Shown piece by piece: positions 12,328 through 24,000 of a stretch of DNA of 64,000 nucleotides. Positions within the stretch are counted from its first letter, which is position 1. The number at the start of each line of letters is the position of its first letter. The stretch covers positions 1,063,320 to 1,127,319 of the forward strand of contig MU001673.1 in NCBI GenBank assembly GCA_010093515.1, in the 5' to 3' direction. The position numbers and the translations under genes were made by a program. The notes under the pieces are model-generated. The model ran no database searches. It was not told the DNA's origin and saw only the letters and a list, made by a program, of their open reading frames with translations. This stretch comes from Lineolata rhizophorae (lineage: Eukaryota; Ascomycota; Dothideomycetes; Lineolatales; Lineolataceae).

Positions 12328-12724
12328 ACGTTGAGGCAGGATTTGGGGTGAACGGGAGGCACTGGGGAAACGGAGATGCTGCCGGGCTTGGGATCGGAAC
12401 GACGTGGGGATTGCGGTGTTTAGGATTGCCGGCGACGGATGTGGTGCCGTCGTCGCGTGGGAATCATAGATTCTCTATAGGGCTTTAAATGCATTACCGG
12501 TCAAGCTAGATCGGATTGATTATGATAGCTGTATTCCCGTCACTCAAATTGACTTCACGCCTTCCAAGTCATGTGTACGCCGCTTCTACGTCTATCGCTG
12601 TCAATTGTTCTGGACGCCGGCCCGAATTTTTCGTGATCATTGTCTATGCATTGTCGCGCTGCGCCGTTCTTCCAGCCGTCTTTATAGCCGTCCCTAAACC
12701 ATATACTCAAGACTGCCGTGATGC
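12328..12724. other. Convergent 3' flanks of RPL37 and the MDP-1-like gene
   Basis: No gene signal. An open frame of 128 codons on the plus strand from 12516 lies largely antisense to the phosphatase coding exon and is not supported. Confidence 0.5.
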
Positions 12725-13435
12725 TCAATTCGCAACCTTCTTATTTCTTCTTCTCCAGCTTTCTATCCCTTTGTCCACTTCTTCTGTTGTAACACCGTCC
12801 CTTACCAGCCACATCACAACCCCCAGACTCTCCACGTCCCGGTTCCTGCTCTCATCATCGAAGAACAACATGTCGTCGTATGAAATGCTAGAGGAGTCGT
12901 GAATCCGGGCAAAGTGCGTCTTCTTGCTACCGGGGAATATCTGAAGGTAATCGAATAGCTCGATCGCTTTCTCAGTGCTTCCGTTGCTTTCGCGGGATAT
13001 TCGCAGCAGCTTCAGCATGTCTCGCGCTAGGTGAGGGGTGCCCGTGCGGGACGCGGCGCCAACCTTGATCCCGAGCGACTTGGCCTACAAGAATAAAGCT
13101 TTAGAGACCACTTGAAAAACAAGCTCCATGTATTTTAGGCATACATCCTCAGGAAAGGAGGAGGCACATACAGCATCCAAAATCGCCGGCACGTCGTTGT
13201 AGAAGTTGAAGCTCTCGCCGAAACGGTCCTTGACAGACCTCCCCGATTCCTGCGCCTTCAACGGCGGTGTGACATGCGTGTCGACCCAGAACGGCCAGAG
13301 GGTGTAGTCGAGGTCGAAGACGATAAGCTTAGGGAGCGGTAGGCCGTCCGTGAAGGTGTCTGGTAATAGTGACGAGGCTGGCAATGCGGTCGTACTTGCG
13401 GTGTTATCCGCGGCAGCCATGCGTCGCCGTGGCAT
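12725..13435 (-). CDS. MDP-1-like magnesium-dependent HAD phosphatase
   Basis: Predicted HAD-superfamily phosphatase of the MDP-1 / NIF-like type, acting on phosphotyrosine or damaged sugar phosphates (fructosamine-6-phosphate in the mammalian enzyme). Two exons, 13435-13172 and 13084-12725, join in phase 0. The catalytic motif I is VFDLDYTLWPFW (DxDxT). Motif II is the Ser/Thr in AASRTGTPHLA, and FFDDESRNRDV is the C-terminal acidic motif. From the chosen ATG at 13435 (MPRRRM) the product is about 207 aa; yeast homologues are about 180 aa. ATG 13420 is also possible. The frame stays open upstream to an ATG at 13588, which would add a hydrophobic stretch (FRWLFLLWLPPLAILLF), so a membrane-anchored form cannot be excluded. 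Confidence 0.88.
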
Positions 13436-14082
13436 GCCTAGCAGAGAGGGTGCATCAACGCGAAATAATAGGATAGCTAGGGGAGGTAACCAAAGAAGAA
13501 ATAACCAGCGGAAGGAGGCGCGGGAGGTGATTTTAGCAAATACTTGCAAAGTACTAGAAACAGAATCTTCCGCGGAAGCACCGAACAATTTCGTGGTCCG
13601 ATTAGCGTTAGCGTCCCTGCTTTCAGGTCAGTTTTCCTTTAACTGATGCACAGAGCGGTAGCTTGGAATTCTACCTTTTGTATATTTGGGTTATGCTGCT
13701 GATTGATCTCTTTTGTGAGGTTTCGCGGTCGTTACTCCAATCGACTTCCAGGGCCGCTCCGTTGCAAGCCCCACCTTAGCTAATCGGAGATTATGACGAC
13801 AGGTGATAACTCTCTACGTCCCCCTACCTACCGATAACCCAACCTTACTGTGCTTTATCATGGGTCTGGAGACGGCCAAATAGGCACGCATAAGTCCTAT
13901 TGTCTACGAATTGGTACCATTAGGTGTGGGTTAAAGCCTGATTCTATTGAGCTACCCAGGTAGTGGCTACTTAGAATTTGGCTTAAGACCATCCCCATGC
14001 CTAACGTCAAATCCTCCCTCTCACCGGCTTCCCAACATCCCACTCTCGAGTCACCGGGAGGGGCCATATAGTGCCAAGTAAA
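13436..14082. promoter_or_regulatory. Upstream region of the phosphatase gene and 3' flank of the LRR gene
   Basis: No independent gene seen. Bases 13436-13588 keep the phosphatase frame open (see that entry). The rest is mixed-composition spacer. Confidence 0.45.
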
Positions 14083-16137
14083 TTAGACCTTCATCTCGTA
14101 CTCGAGACAGCCCATGTTGTCCAGCACATTCCAGATTTGGACGCTTCGAGGCTTCCCCAACAATCCGCGTTCAGTCCTCAGTGTGCACTTGTTGCCTGCC
14201 CAGTTCACAACGGCCTTTTGTTGGGCTTTGCTGAGGACTCCGTTTGGATCGGTAGACAGCGCCAAGATACGTTGCCAGATATGCACTGGAAGTTTGCCTG
14301 ATAGGTACGGATTTTCTATGCAAACCTTGACGTTCTTATTATTGCCGTTCTGCGTCGCTTTGCTAGACTCGGCCATGCTAGCGTAGCTTGCAGCATTCTC
14401 GCCCTTATTCTGTTTCAGGTTTGATTTATCACGTTAATAGTGGTTCTGTTGGGGGGATGCTTGTGCAAGGAGCTGCTTACAGGTTGCTTTTGGACGGAAG
14501 GCCATTTTGGAGATGCCTGGCGCAGTGGAGAGGGCCGCGTATAATCGAAGAGAGACGCAGCAGTGCGCATTGTCTGACCTGGGTTCCCGCTAACAACTGC
14601 TTCGGGGCCTGCCGCAGTGGGTAACATTAGAGCGGAGCAGTCGCTGCCATTTGGCGCCTCCTTTAGGATGGCGCAAACCGGCTCGGGAAGAATTTCGCGC
14701 CGGATATAGTCAGGCATCTGCACAAGGAACACGGTCCTAGAGAGACATAGGAGTTGTAGAGCAAGCTTCCACAACTGGACTTCAAGGCGTTGGACAGTTC
14801 CATCTGGGTCGGTGTCGGGAATGGCGCGGCGCTGAACGGCGTGCCTCGCACTAGCTAGCGTTTTGGAAATTGGCGAGCCGACTTCCACAAAGCTATGGTT
14901 GCGACGGCGATTATGATAAGAGACTGAAGATTTTCTTCTGTTCTTGTTAGACAGCTTGAAAGGTCATGTGGTATTAACATACCTGTCTTTGTCGATGGAT
15001 TGTGTCGATCCTACGAGTACGAAAGATCCGGCATCGGAGGTATCTTCAAGAAGCTCGCGTCTCGATTCTTCGGCTTGCTTCAATACAGCTTCTCCAGCTG
15101 GAGAAAGTGTAGGGTTTGGCGCGTACGCCAAGCCTTGGTTAGTGGAACCTCCTTCGCTCTTTTTGGTCTGCCCCCCAGCCGTGACAGACCTCTGCAAGCC
15201 TTCCCATTGCGGTGGATAGTAGTGATTCGCCAGAACATAAGAGAGGAATAGAGCACCCGTATCCGTCATTCCAACATCGGATAGGATAATGTTAGGGACG
15301 CCGCGGATGCCCACTCTCTTCTTTAGAATCGTTCCATGCGTGAGAGATAGATTCGAGGCTGTCATTGAGTGCGGGGAGTCGGGCGTCACGTCCAAAGTAT
15401 TGGTGCGAGCCGTGATGTCGTTCACATTCTCCTCGGGAAACTCGATCTGGTGTGATGCACTAGCTGCCCCCATGATAGCCGGATCAACCACAGGATGGCG
15501 AGAGTAAACACGCGCAAGGATCTCGAATGCCAGGGCCCCGCTGAGATCATTCTTGCTAAGATCCAAGGTGTTCAGGGTGCGACACTCGCGGAAGGACTCC
15601 AGAAAATACTCCCAATCCGCGGCCTCTTCGGGGCCATGGACGCAAATGCAGTTCTCAGATAGGTTGAGATCCTTTAGGTCATATGGGGCTCGGAGGACAA
15701 CCTCAGCCAGATTTCTTAGAGACTTTGTGGTCAGAGCATTGCGCGAGAGGTTGAGGGTCTCCAGGCGGCAGCTTGTGGCGAGGCGGGAGCCGGAAGTGAC
15801 ATCCATCAATCCAAGCGCAACCTGTGCACAACCCTCATCCCTAAGAAGCCTCCCTGCAGCCGTGAGGCCAAGCGCCGGAATTTCGCGCTGGGCCTCGTTC
15901 TTGGCAAAGAAGAACTCGTCGTGTTTGCGCTACAAACCGTAAGTCACGTTAAACAACGTTGACGTCTACCTATTCCAGGTTTCAAGTAACACACCAAGTC
16001 TTTAAAGATGCGCAGGCCGAGCTTTAGGCCTTCAGACTTCCTCTGCACACGTTGGTTAATATCTTATAAGGCGACCACGAGGACCTTGCATGATGGCGGC
16101 CGAGTTATGACGTACGTTTGTGTAGCTGAGCTTCATT
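14083..16137 (-). CDS. Leucine-rich-repeat protein (RNase-inhibitor-like type), function unknown
   Basis: Five exons join in frame: 16137-16117, 16042-15995, 15929-14983, 14937-14481, 14409-14083, giving 599 aa. The start exon encodes only MKLSYTN; both following junctions are phase 0. Leucine-rich repeats of the RI type lie at about residue 75-170 (for example LETLNLSRNALTTKSLRNLA, LKDLNLSENCICV and LNTLDLSKNDLSGALA), with a further repeat at NIILSDVGMTDTGALFLSYV. A basic linker and a helical C-terminal half follow, ending MGCLEYEMKV. The intron 14938-14982 is only 45 nt. Similar LRR proteins are widespread in filamentous fungi, but I know no assigned role; LRRs suggest a protein-binding scaffold. 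No signal peptide or membrane segment was seen. Confidence 0.85.
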
Positions 16138-16604
16138 GTCTTGAATGTCGGTGGCCGAAGGCCTCAGCGCGCGTCGGCGTGCTTTGCGCACGGGTGACGG
16201 CCCAGGTCCCGTGTGAGGTGGTGGAGGCAGAAAGTTGGGAAGGCCAGGAAAGGAAGGAGCGCTTTATACCCGGAGGGCTAGGCACGGCAGGAAGCCATGA
16301 CCGACGACGGAGGCCCCGCGCACTTCACTTGCAGACCTGGTCTCGGTTACTTTCAGAGTTTGCTACGCATCTTGGATTTTAGCTCCCTTCACGGCGGCCA
16401 GCGTCGTTTTCCCTTGCCACCCGTCAAGGGCCTGTACGTGCCTAACCAATCAAGCCACTCCAACCGAGCCGTTGACATATCCAGCCGTCCACCCATCGGG
16501 CCTTCGACATATCGTCTCGAGGCCCCAATCGCTTTCCCAAGAATGAGGCTACTGTGCACATTGGAGAAAGGTAGCAAACCCATGTAGCTGTGACGGCAGA
16601 GGCG
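16138..16604. promoter_or_regulatory. Promoter region of the LRR gene
   Basis: GC-rich upstream flank of the LRR gene running to the 3' end of the next gene. No coding signal is supported. Confidence 0.45.
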
Positions 16605-17564
16605 TCATGCGCCATTCTCTCCAGCAAGTGTTCCTCCAGATGCGCCATGCCCGCTTCCATGGCTGCTGCCGCTCAACCGCAGGACCCTCTTCATGCTCTC
16701 CACGCCCTTCTTCACGTGAGGATGGTTCGCCAATATACCGTCGGTACGCCCTCCGTGCGACCCCGATGCTCTGCTGGCATCCTTTGAGCCTTCGGTTTGG
16801 GACCTTTTCCTCCGCCCTATCAAGGGGTCTGGAGGATTCGGCTTCGGTGGCCATTCACCAGCTTCCTTCCAGCCATGTACAAGAGCTCCGGTCATGTCAG
16901 CCAAATTGATCGGGACCGTCGGCGTGCGGGACGACAGCACTACTTTGCTATAAATATCGGTGTAGGTACGAGGCGAGATGCCGGCGCGAATAGGATTGTC
17001 GGGAGGAAGTATGGGAGGAGCAAGGGGCACAAGCGGCTCAGAGTACGTGTTCGTCGCACCAGCCGCGTCTTCCGCATCTGGGTCTTCGGATAGATCTCCA
17101 CTTGAAGGGACCGTGGAATAGCCCAGAGAGCCGTTTTGGTGCGCGTCAGATGTGGTGGTTTCCTCCGAGCTGTTGGGTAGGAACGGCGTTGCGGGATCAG
17201 GTGAGCGCGTTGCGCTTGTCCAAGCATCGCGGCGCCGAACGAAGCATTCCATGCCCTCGTTCCAGGTCATTTCTTCTTCCAGAGCTTTCCGCCGCCTGCG
17301 CTTCCGTCGTTTGCGTCTTCGCTCCATCGCATTGCCGATGCTGTCAGGCGACTCGAATTTGTACGGCTCCTCCGCGACGTCCGGTTCGCTGTCCGGCCCC
17401 GACGTCGTGCCATAGTAGCGTTCACGGTATTCGACGGCCCCTTCGAGCGGACCTGGCTCGGGTGTCTCGGGATCCCATTCAAAGTCGTTCCGTACCCTTT
17501 CGTTGAGCATGCGCTGGGCGGCGCGACGAACTTCCCGCGTGCTCGACGGGGTGTCGGTAGCCAT
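16605..17564 (-). CDS. Gag1-like clamp domain (DUF4050) protein
   Basis: A 319-aa single-exon protein. The family features are split: REVRRAAQRMLNERVRNDFE at residues 10-30, EEEMTWNEGMECFVRRRDAW near 95-115, and a C-terminal block with TYTDIYSKVVLSSRTPTVPI, LADMTGALVHGWK and GEWPPKPNPPDPLIGRR near 195-260. Between them are a basic RRKRRKRRRRK tract and an acidic/Ser-rich linker. The C-terminus is Gly/Ser/His-rich. From memory of the family, the fission-yeast member Gag1 is linked to TORC1 control through ubiquitin-ligase adaptors. That role is not shown by this sequence. It shares its strand with the LRR gene and the MMS22 gene. Confidence 0.78.
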   Translation of the reverse strand: MATDTPSSTREVRRAAQRMLNERVRNDFEWDPETPEPGPLEGAVEYRERYYGTTSGPDSEPDVAEEPYKFESPDSIGNAMERRRKRRKRRRRKALEEEMTWNEGMECFVRRRDAWTSATRSPDPATPFLPNSSEETTTSDAHQNGSLGYSTVPSSGDLSEDPDAEDAAGATNTYSEPLVPLAPPILPPDNPIRAGISPRTYTDIYSKVVLSSRTPTVPINLADMTGALVHGWKEAGEWPPKPNPPDPLIGRRKRSQTEGSKDASRASGSHGGRTDGILANHPHVKKGVESMKRVLRLSGSSHGSGHGASGGTLAGENGA

Positions 17565-18014
17565 GCGGAATCTCGGAAGCTCGTGTGGTCCGTCGCACGA
17601 TGCGCCCGCTTGAAATCAATGACACGGTAGCACAAAAGAAACATTCACTCGAACAGCATTTGACGGGTTAGGAATTAGGCATTGAAGGCATGGCGAGTAG
17701 GAAAATACGAGACATGGCTGGAGAGCAGAGGGATGTTTTGCAGGGGCCGACTCACTTGTCCACGGCCCAACACGCGAAGTAGGTGCATACCAGAAGCGTT
17801 CTAGTATGATGGGTAGCCTGACCTCGGCCTTCTCCGACGTCATGGTTGGATCGGTGGGGAATCCTTCGCCTTCCTGGCGACAACCAACCATCCCTTTAGC
17901 ACGTTTATATATTCACCTATGATGCATACAAGTAGACCCTAGAAATATTCATTTGATGGATCCAAACTGCATATCGACTTACAGCGGACTTGAGTCTGGA
18001 TGAATTGATAATAT
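17565..18014. promoter_or_regulatory. Promoter of the Gag1-like gene and 3' flank of MMS22
   Basis: No gene seen in this 450-base spacer. The short minus-strand frame at 17616-17891 has no recognisable features. Confidence 0.45.
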
Positions 18015-21000
18015 TTACAAGAACAAGTCTCCCAGTGGTAGTTCGGAGAACCTTCCAGGCACACTCCCTCCGAACGTGAAGGTCTGTCCCAACACGCCAT
18101 GAAATTCCTCAATCTTCGCAATTAGCCGGCGTTGCTCCTCTTCACTTTGGTCCAGATCCACCTCTACTCGGCGATCCATATTACCCCTTCTCACGAAATA
18201 GTTATCACCTCTCTTCACCCAGTTTTCCCGTGCAGCCTGCCTGAGCTCCTGCGTACAGTATTGTCGAAGGCTTTCATAGGGCGTCTCGACGTTGTCAAAG
18301 TCTCCATACGTACTAGGCGCCAACGCATCGCCATGACCCAGTACTATTTCCGCCGCAAACAGACTGAATGACCTGAAAAACTCTACTCGCTGAGCAGCCT
18401 CTTCAGATTGAATGTTTCGGAGGCGGAAGAAGTCCAGAGGCATGGCCACCGCCCTAACAATTTCGAATATAAGCCACAGAACACGCAGGACCGATGATTG
18501 TTCAAGGAGTCCAGGATGATCGATTAACAGTTCCGCAGCACGGCGCAGAACATCAAGAGTAACTGTGATGGACAGTAGCCACGCTTGGACGGAGGAATGG
18601 TTCGCGACGTCGAGGTCATACTTGAGTTCGTCGAAAATACAAGCAGATGCTTGCAGCATGGGCAACGCAAAGATCCAGCCAGCAGGTGACTCTATGCATA
18701 GCTCTGCATAGGATGGCAAAACTGACTGCAGAAAGACTTCCCGAAGCGCATGCCGGCCGAACTCAGAGCCGCCGGTTGGATCTACCATGGCCGCGTGGAG
18801 TTGCCTGACAAGGTATTTCTGCTGATTGTCGATGGCGGCGCGCTCCGAAAGATTCTGAAGATACACCATAAGTTGTTTGGCCGATCTGGAGTCTTGCAAC
18901 TTGAGCTCGTAGCTTTTCAGCTTGCCGACGACGTAAGTCGGATCATCGGCGGGTAGAGGAAATGCGGCAGAGTCCGTAAAGAATTTGTCTACCGCACATA
19001 TGTCGGCCGTATACTGTTGCATGAATTGGACAACCGTTTGTACGAAACCAACATACGTGCCTTGCGCCGCGGAATGTTGCTGGAGTTCGCCGAAGTTCTC
19101 TTTCATTTTTGACATGAGTGACCTCAAAAGAGACCTGTACTGTTCTCGTCGCTCGGAAAGCCTCCGAGGCTTTTCGGATGCGACTCCTTCGATGGAACGA
19201 CGCATGTTACTCAAAATGGTGGAAATGGTCATTAGGCGTCTATTATGCACATCATTCGCGGAAATGTCGTACCGAGCGGCATTCTCGTCCTTGGTAAACG
19301 GAAGATTTTGTAGGATTGGATGAGAAGGATATGCATTCAAGACAGCTGTGGTAAGCTTGTGCTGGAATTTGAGCAGGGACTCGCGCTCGACGAGAGAAAT
19401 AAGCCAGGACGTAAGGACGAAAGTTGTGAACCCTTCATGCAACTCCACGTCGGCCTCAAGCATGGCGGCGATAAAGTATGGCGTGTATTTCCTTTTGTGC
19501 TCGGTTTCCCTAAGCTCGTGCCAAGAAGAAGGACTAAAAGGATCAACAAAATCGGTCCATTTCTTCGATTTGACATTGATTAGATGCCCGGCGAAGTGAC
19601 TCCACACGTCAACCGATTTTATGAGCAAGCGATCTTCCGGTGCAGACTCCGCGCCAAAGCAATTAGATAGGAGGGAGTATAGAGGATCGTGAAGGAACAT
19701 CATTCCGACACTCGGGGAAGAAGGCTCCTCGCCTGGGAATTCTAGATCTGTTATGTCAGGCCACTCGCCGTAGTCTTGGCTATCCTCGTCCTGTACAATT
19801 TTGAGAGATCTAGATTCTGTCGGCGTTCTTGTCAACCGGTCGATGGCATCAGAAATTGCACCAAGCGCTTCCAAGATAACAGAAGTCGCTGTATTTGCTC
19901 GGCCATCAAAAAGCTTGAACGATTGGACCATGTTAGAATTCTCGAGGAGGAAAGTCGAACTTTCCGTTCGCTTGGCCACCTTGAGAACGTTTCCAAGACC
20001 GCGAAGAGCATCTGCTAGACTAGCTAACGCTGGCCTCTGGTTGCCATTGATGACTGCTTCGAGAACGGTTTGCGAAACCTGAGCACCATTTTGGCCCTTC
20101 GAAATCTCGAACTGGTGTTCTGCTTCGGTCCGGGCTTGCCTAAATTGCGCAATTGTCCCAAAAACAATGTCCCTAAACCAGTCTGCAAGTGGCTGCAATG
20201 ATGAATCGCCCTCGCCCTCTGAGACAAGGAACTTTGCAAGAGACGTCCATGTTCGGATATTTAGCCGGCAGACTTCCCTGTGCGATGATATGTGATCGAC
20301 TAAGTCTCGGAAAAGGCTTAGCCTAGGGCGACATGGCGGAGGTGAGGCCCAGAACAAAGTGGCTAGTAGGTCATGATGGTTTCGGAATGCGTCGAGGTCG
20401 ACTTGTCGCATGTCCTGGTCTCTCGGGTGGTACCTTCCATGATTGGGTATAAAGCGCCACACGAGTCTTGTGATTTGCTTCTCGGGAAGTTTCTGACGAG
20501 AAGCCCTAAGGCTGCTGGCAAGTATTTTCAGAAAAATATGGAACGCACGGTCCCCTGCCAGCACTGCCACAGCTGGGTCCCGGTGCAAAGAATCTAGGAA
20601 GTCCGGCGAGCCACGACTCTCTTCATTCCTGAGGGGGGCGAGTCGGTTTCTGGCAAAAAAATCGAAGATAGTTTTCATTACCCCGTAACACGAATGCCAG
20701 CCCCAATTATCGATAAGTCGATGGCATCTAGAGAAACAGGCACGGATGTAGCCGTTCAACCCATAGTCGCGCCGGTTTCGTTGGTTGTCATGGAACTTGA
20801 ACAATCGGTCCAGGATTTCCCTGATGGCATCCCAATTTTCGGCAGTAATTCTGAACCGTCGTCCGACGTCCACACGTCCATGTGTGTCAATTTCCAAGAA
20901 AGGGAGCACAACGAAAGTGTCATGCCACACACGTTCAAATTGCCGTACTTCCGTGGCGTCACGTACTAGCGATAGCTGAATTTCTGCCTGTAAGTCCATG

Positions 21001-24000
21001 ATGCTGCCCTGTGGCACCGCAGCATGCTGGAGTATGCAAGCCAAAGTCACAACTCCATCGATTGCGAAATTCGAGGGCCGAATCGTGGTATAGCCATTGT
21101 AGCGGGACCTATTACCGTGCAAAAATGATCTCATGTCGTGAAATCCGCAATAGTTGAGCGAGGCCACCAGAAATCTCGCAAGATCCATGAGTAATGCTTC
21201 GACATTTTTCCGCTTCTCGTTGTCGACGCAAGGGTGCTTCGAGATGCTGAGCACTTGACATGAGAGTACAGTCAGACTGAGTGCTATTCGAAGTTGATAT
21301 TGTGAGTGAGACCCGACAGCAAACCCTAGAATCCTTCCTCCTGTTTCCCGAAGAAGTCGGCCAAAACTGAGCACAAATGAAGTACGGTCTATCGGGTCGA
21401 GGAATGTCAAATAAGACGCAATATAGTTCAAGGCTACGTTTAGCGACAGGTATGATTCTGAGCCTCGGGAGCCAAGTACAGAGGGGTCGGAAGCGATCGT
21501 TCCCTGCACAGAATCCATGACGATTTGGAATATCTCTGCCATTTCGGAACACACTTCGTCAGTCCACGGGCCCCAGCGATAGGCCTTCCCACGAATCGTA
21601 ATATTCATGAAACTAGGCAAAGCATCTAAGTCACGCTCCGTGAAGGCGTCATGAAGTCTGCCGCTGCCGATGAATGAGTCCTGGTGAAAATGCGTCTCGG
21701 GATCCAAAGGGAAGATGTCGAAGGACGACGAATATTCCAGGGCAAACGGGACGAAGTTGTCGACTTCATTGAACGGTGCAGGGCAATTATTTGTATGGAT
21801 ATCTGCAACACTAATAGTGTGGTCTAAGTGATTCGACTGAGGTCTATAGGTCCGACTTGCATTAGGATCTGACGGACGCTTAGCATGCCTCTTAGGGGCT
21901 GAATGCGCTGGCGGCTCGACATTCCGACTAAAGGCTTTGCTCGGCGGCACCCTGGGCTTGGTAATGTCACGTGTTGTCGTACTCCATGATACCGGATTTT
22001 CGTTCGGCGACCCAGTGTCTCCTATGAATGGATCGTGATAATTCCCTTCGCGGGATAATGTGTCTATGCGCGCGAGATCTCGCCGGAAAGCAGTTTTGCG
22101 GTGGTTGGTGTCAAATTCAGTTTCTGGGAACTCCAGCTGACCATCGCGCAGCTCTCGATTACCCGCTCGCGTGAATGATTCGGCAGGTTTCTTGGAGATT
22201 GTCTTGTATCCTCCACTCGTGCCGTGTCTATTGGGATTATGGTCATGGAAGCTCTTGACCATAGGATTAAGTCTGGTTTGGCGTACTTTTGGCCTTTTTG
22301 GCTGTCGCTTAGTTCTGCATCCATACAGAGAAGTGAGGTTGTTGGCGGAGGGGACGTCCGAAACCCCTGCTGAATTTGAAACCCTGGAACGCACAGGTCG
22401 CCGTGAACTCGATGTTGGAGAACAGGAGGCATACCGTGAAGGATCTCGAAAGGAAGATCCGATAAAACTATCGCTGCCTGCAATTGAAACTGGAGAAAGC
22501 TCATAGCCACAGACCAGATCATCTTTGTCGTTCTCAGGAGTGGAACGGTCACTAACAAGACCACCCGTATTATCGGGTGAGAACTGGTCACTCGAAGTCG
22601 CACCCTCGCTGATTTCAGAGGTAGTTCGACGAAACGGTTGCCTTGAGGTTGATGCCGAGTCATTTCGGTCCAGATAAATATCGCGAGTCCACCGTCTTCG
22701 ATTAGAGGTTCCGAGGTTACCCACAACGGGTTTCAACTTGGATTGGCGGATTCTGAAGCTCTTAACTGCTGGATCTCTGGTAGCTTGGGGAGGGGATTGA
22801 GAAGTCAGATCGAGAAGTGGGTTCATATGACGTCGGCCAACATCGAAGCCATTAATCCCAGAGTTGGACACCTGTTCTTCAGGTGACGGAGTCAAATGGA
22901 TTTCTGATATACTCCGTTGTGGAGATAAACCTGGACCATTTGATATTCTTTCCAAATCTTGATCGAATAAATGTGGCGAATGGGATCGCTCTAAGTCCCG
23001 CCTGCGCTGGACTTTCCTTGCTAGACCAGGCTGCGGAAATGACGTCTCGGCAGACTTCTCTCGAGTCGCGGCGAAACGTGATTTTCCCCCGTTTTCCCGC
23101 GTCTGTTGGTCCAATTTCAACCATGAAGCAGGCAAAACACCCCTCATCCTCCTCTTTACACGTTGCAACTCCTGCTCGTCCTCACCACTGCCGGATGTAG
23201 ACTCGGTCAGATCCATCGAAGGAGAACAGTGCGCTGGGGGAGGAGAATCAACGTCAGAACTCGACAGTACGGAAAATATTCTCCGCTTAGTGCTAGAAGC
23301 TTGCGGAGGCTCTGGGGTTTCCACCACTTCAGCATTCGGACGATTCGCTTCGGAAGAAGTTGCAGGAGTTGGCAGTATCACCGACGAGGGCCCAATTCCT
23401 CCGACTGCAGGTTGAACGAACTGCTCATTAATAGGGAAGGTTGGGGTAGACATAGCCGGAGAGAGAATGTCGAAATTGCCCTCCGGGAACACCCCAGTAA
23501 TGGGACTTTGGTGTTTTCGGTGCTTAGACTGAGGTGACTCTGCAATCCTACCAACAGGCCCTGGGCGCTTTGCTATGTACGTGCGCTCCGTCCTACGCCG
23601 TTTCGACCCATTCTTTACGAATTTTTGAGGCCTCGAGCTCAGAAGCGACGCAAGATCTGGAAGTTCCTCGTCATCCTCTGTAGGACGCGCCTGCATATGT
23701 CCTCCTTCTGATGGGCTGAGAGTTTCGAGAAGATCGGAAAGTGGTGGTGATGATTTCGGAGGTTCGGGCGCTGCCAGAGAAGCTGACGCCACATTTTGAG
23801 ATTGTGAACTCCTCTCGCTGTCAGTTGCGTACTCCGGCGAAGGCTCTCGATGTGTTTGCCGTTGTAGAGTGATCGGTCGAATTCCTCTTGCTCGAAGATC
23901 CCGCCGATACTTTTCGTTCTCGATTAGATAGGGATGCAGTTGAATCGCCTTTCGCTGTCGGAGAGATCGTCTCGTCCCAGGCTCAATAGCCAAAACCACC

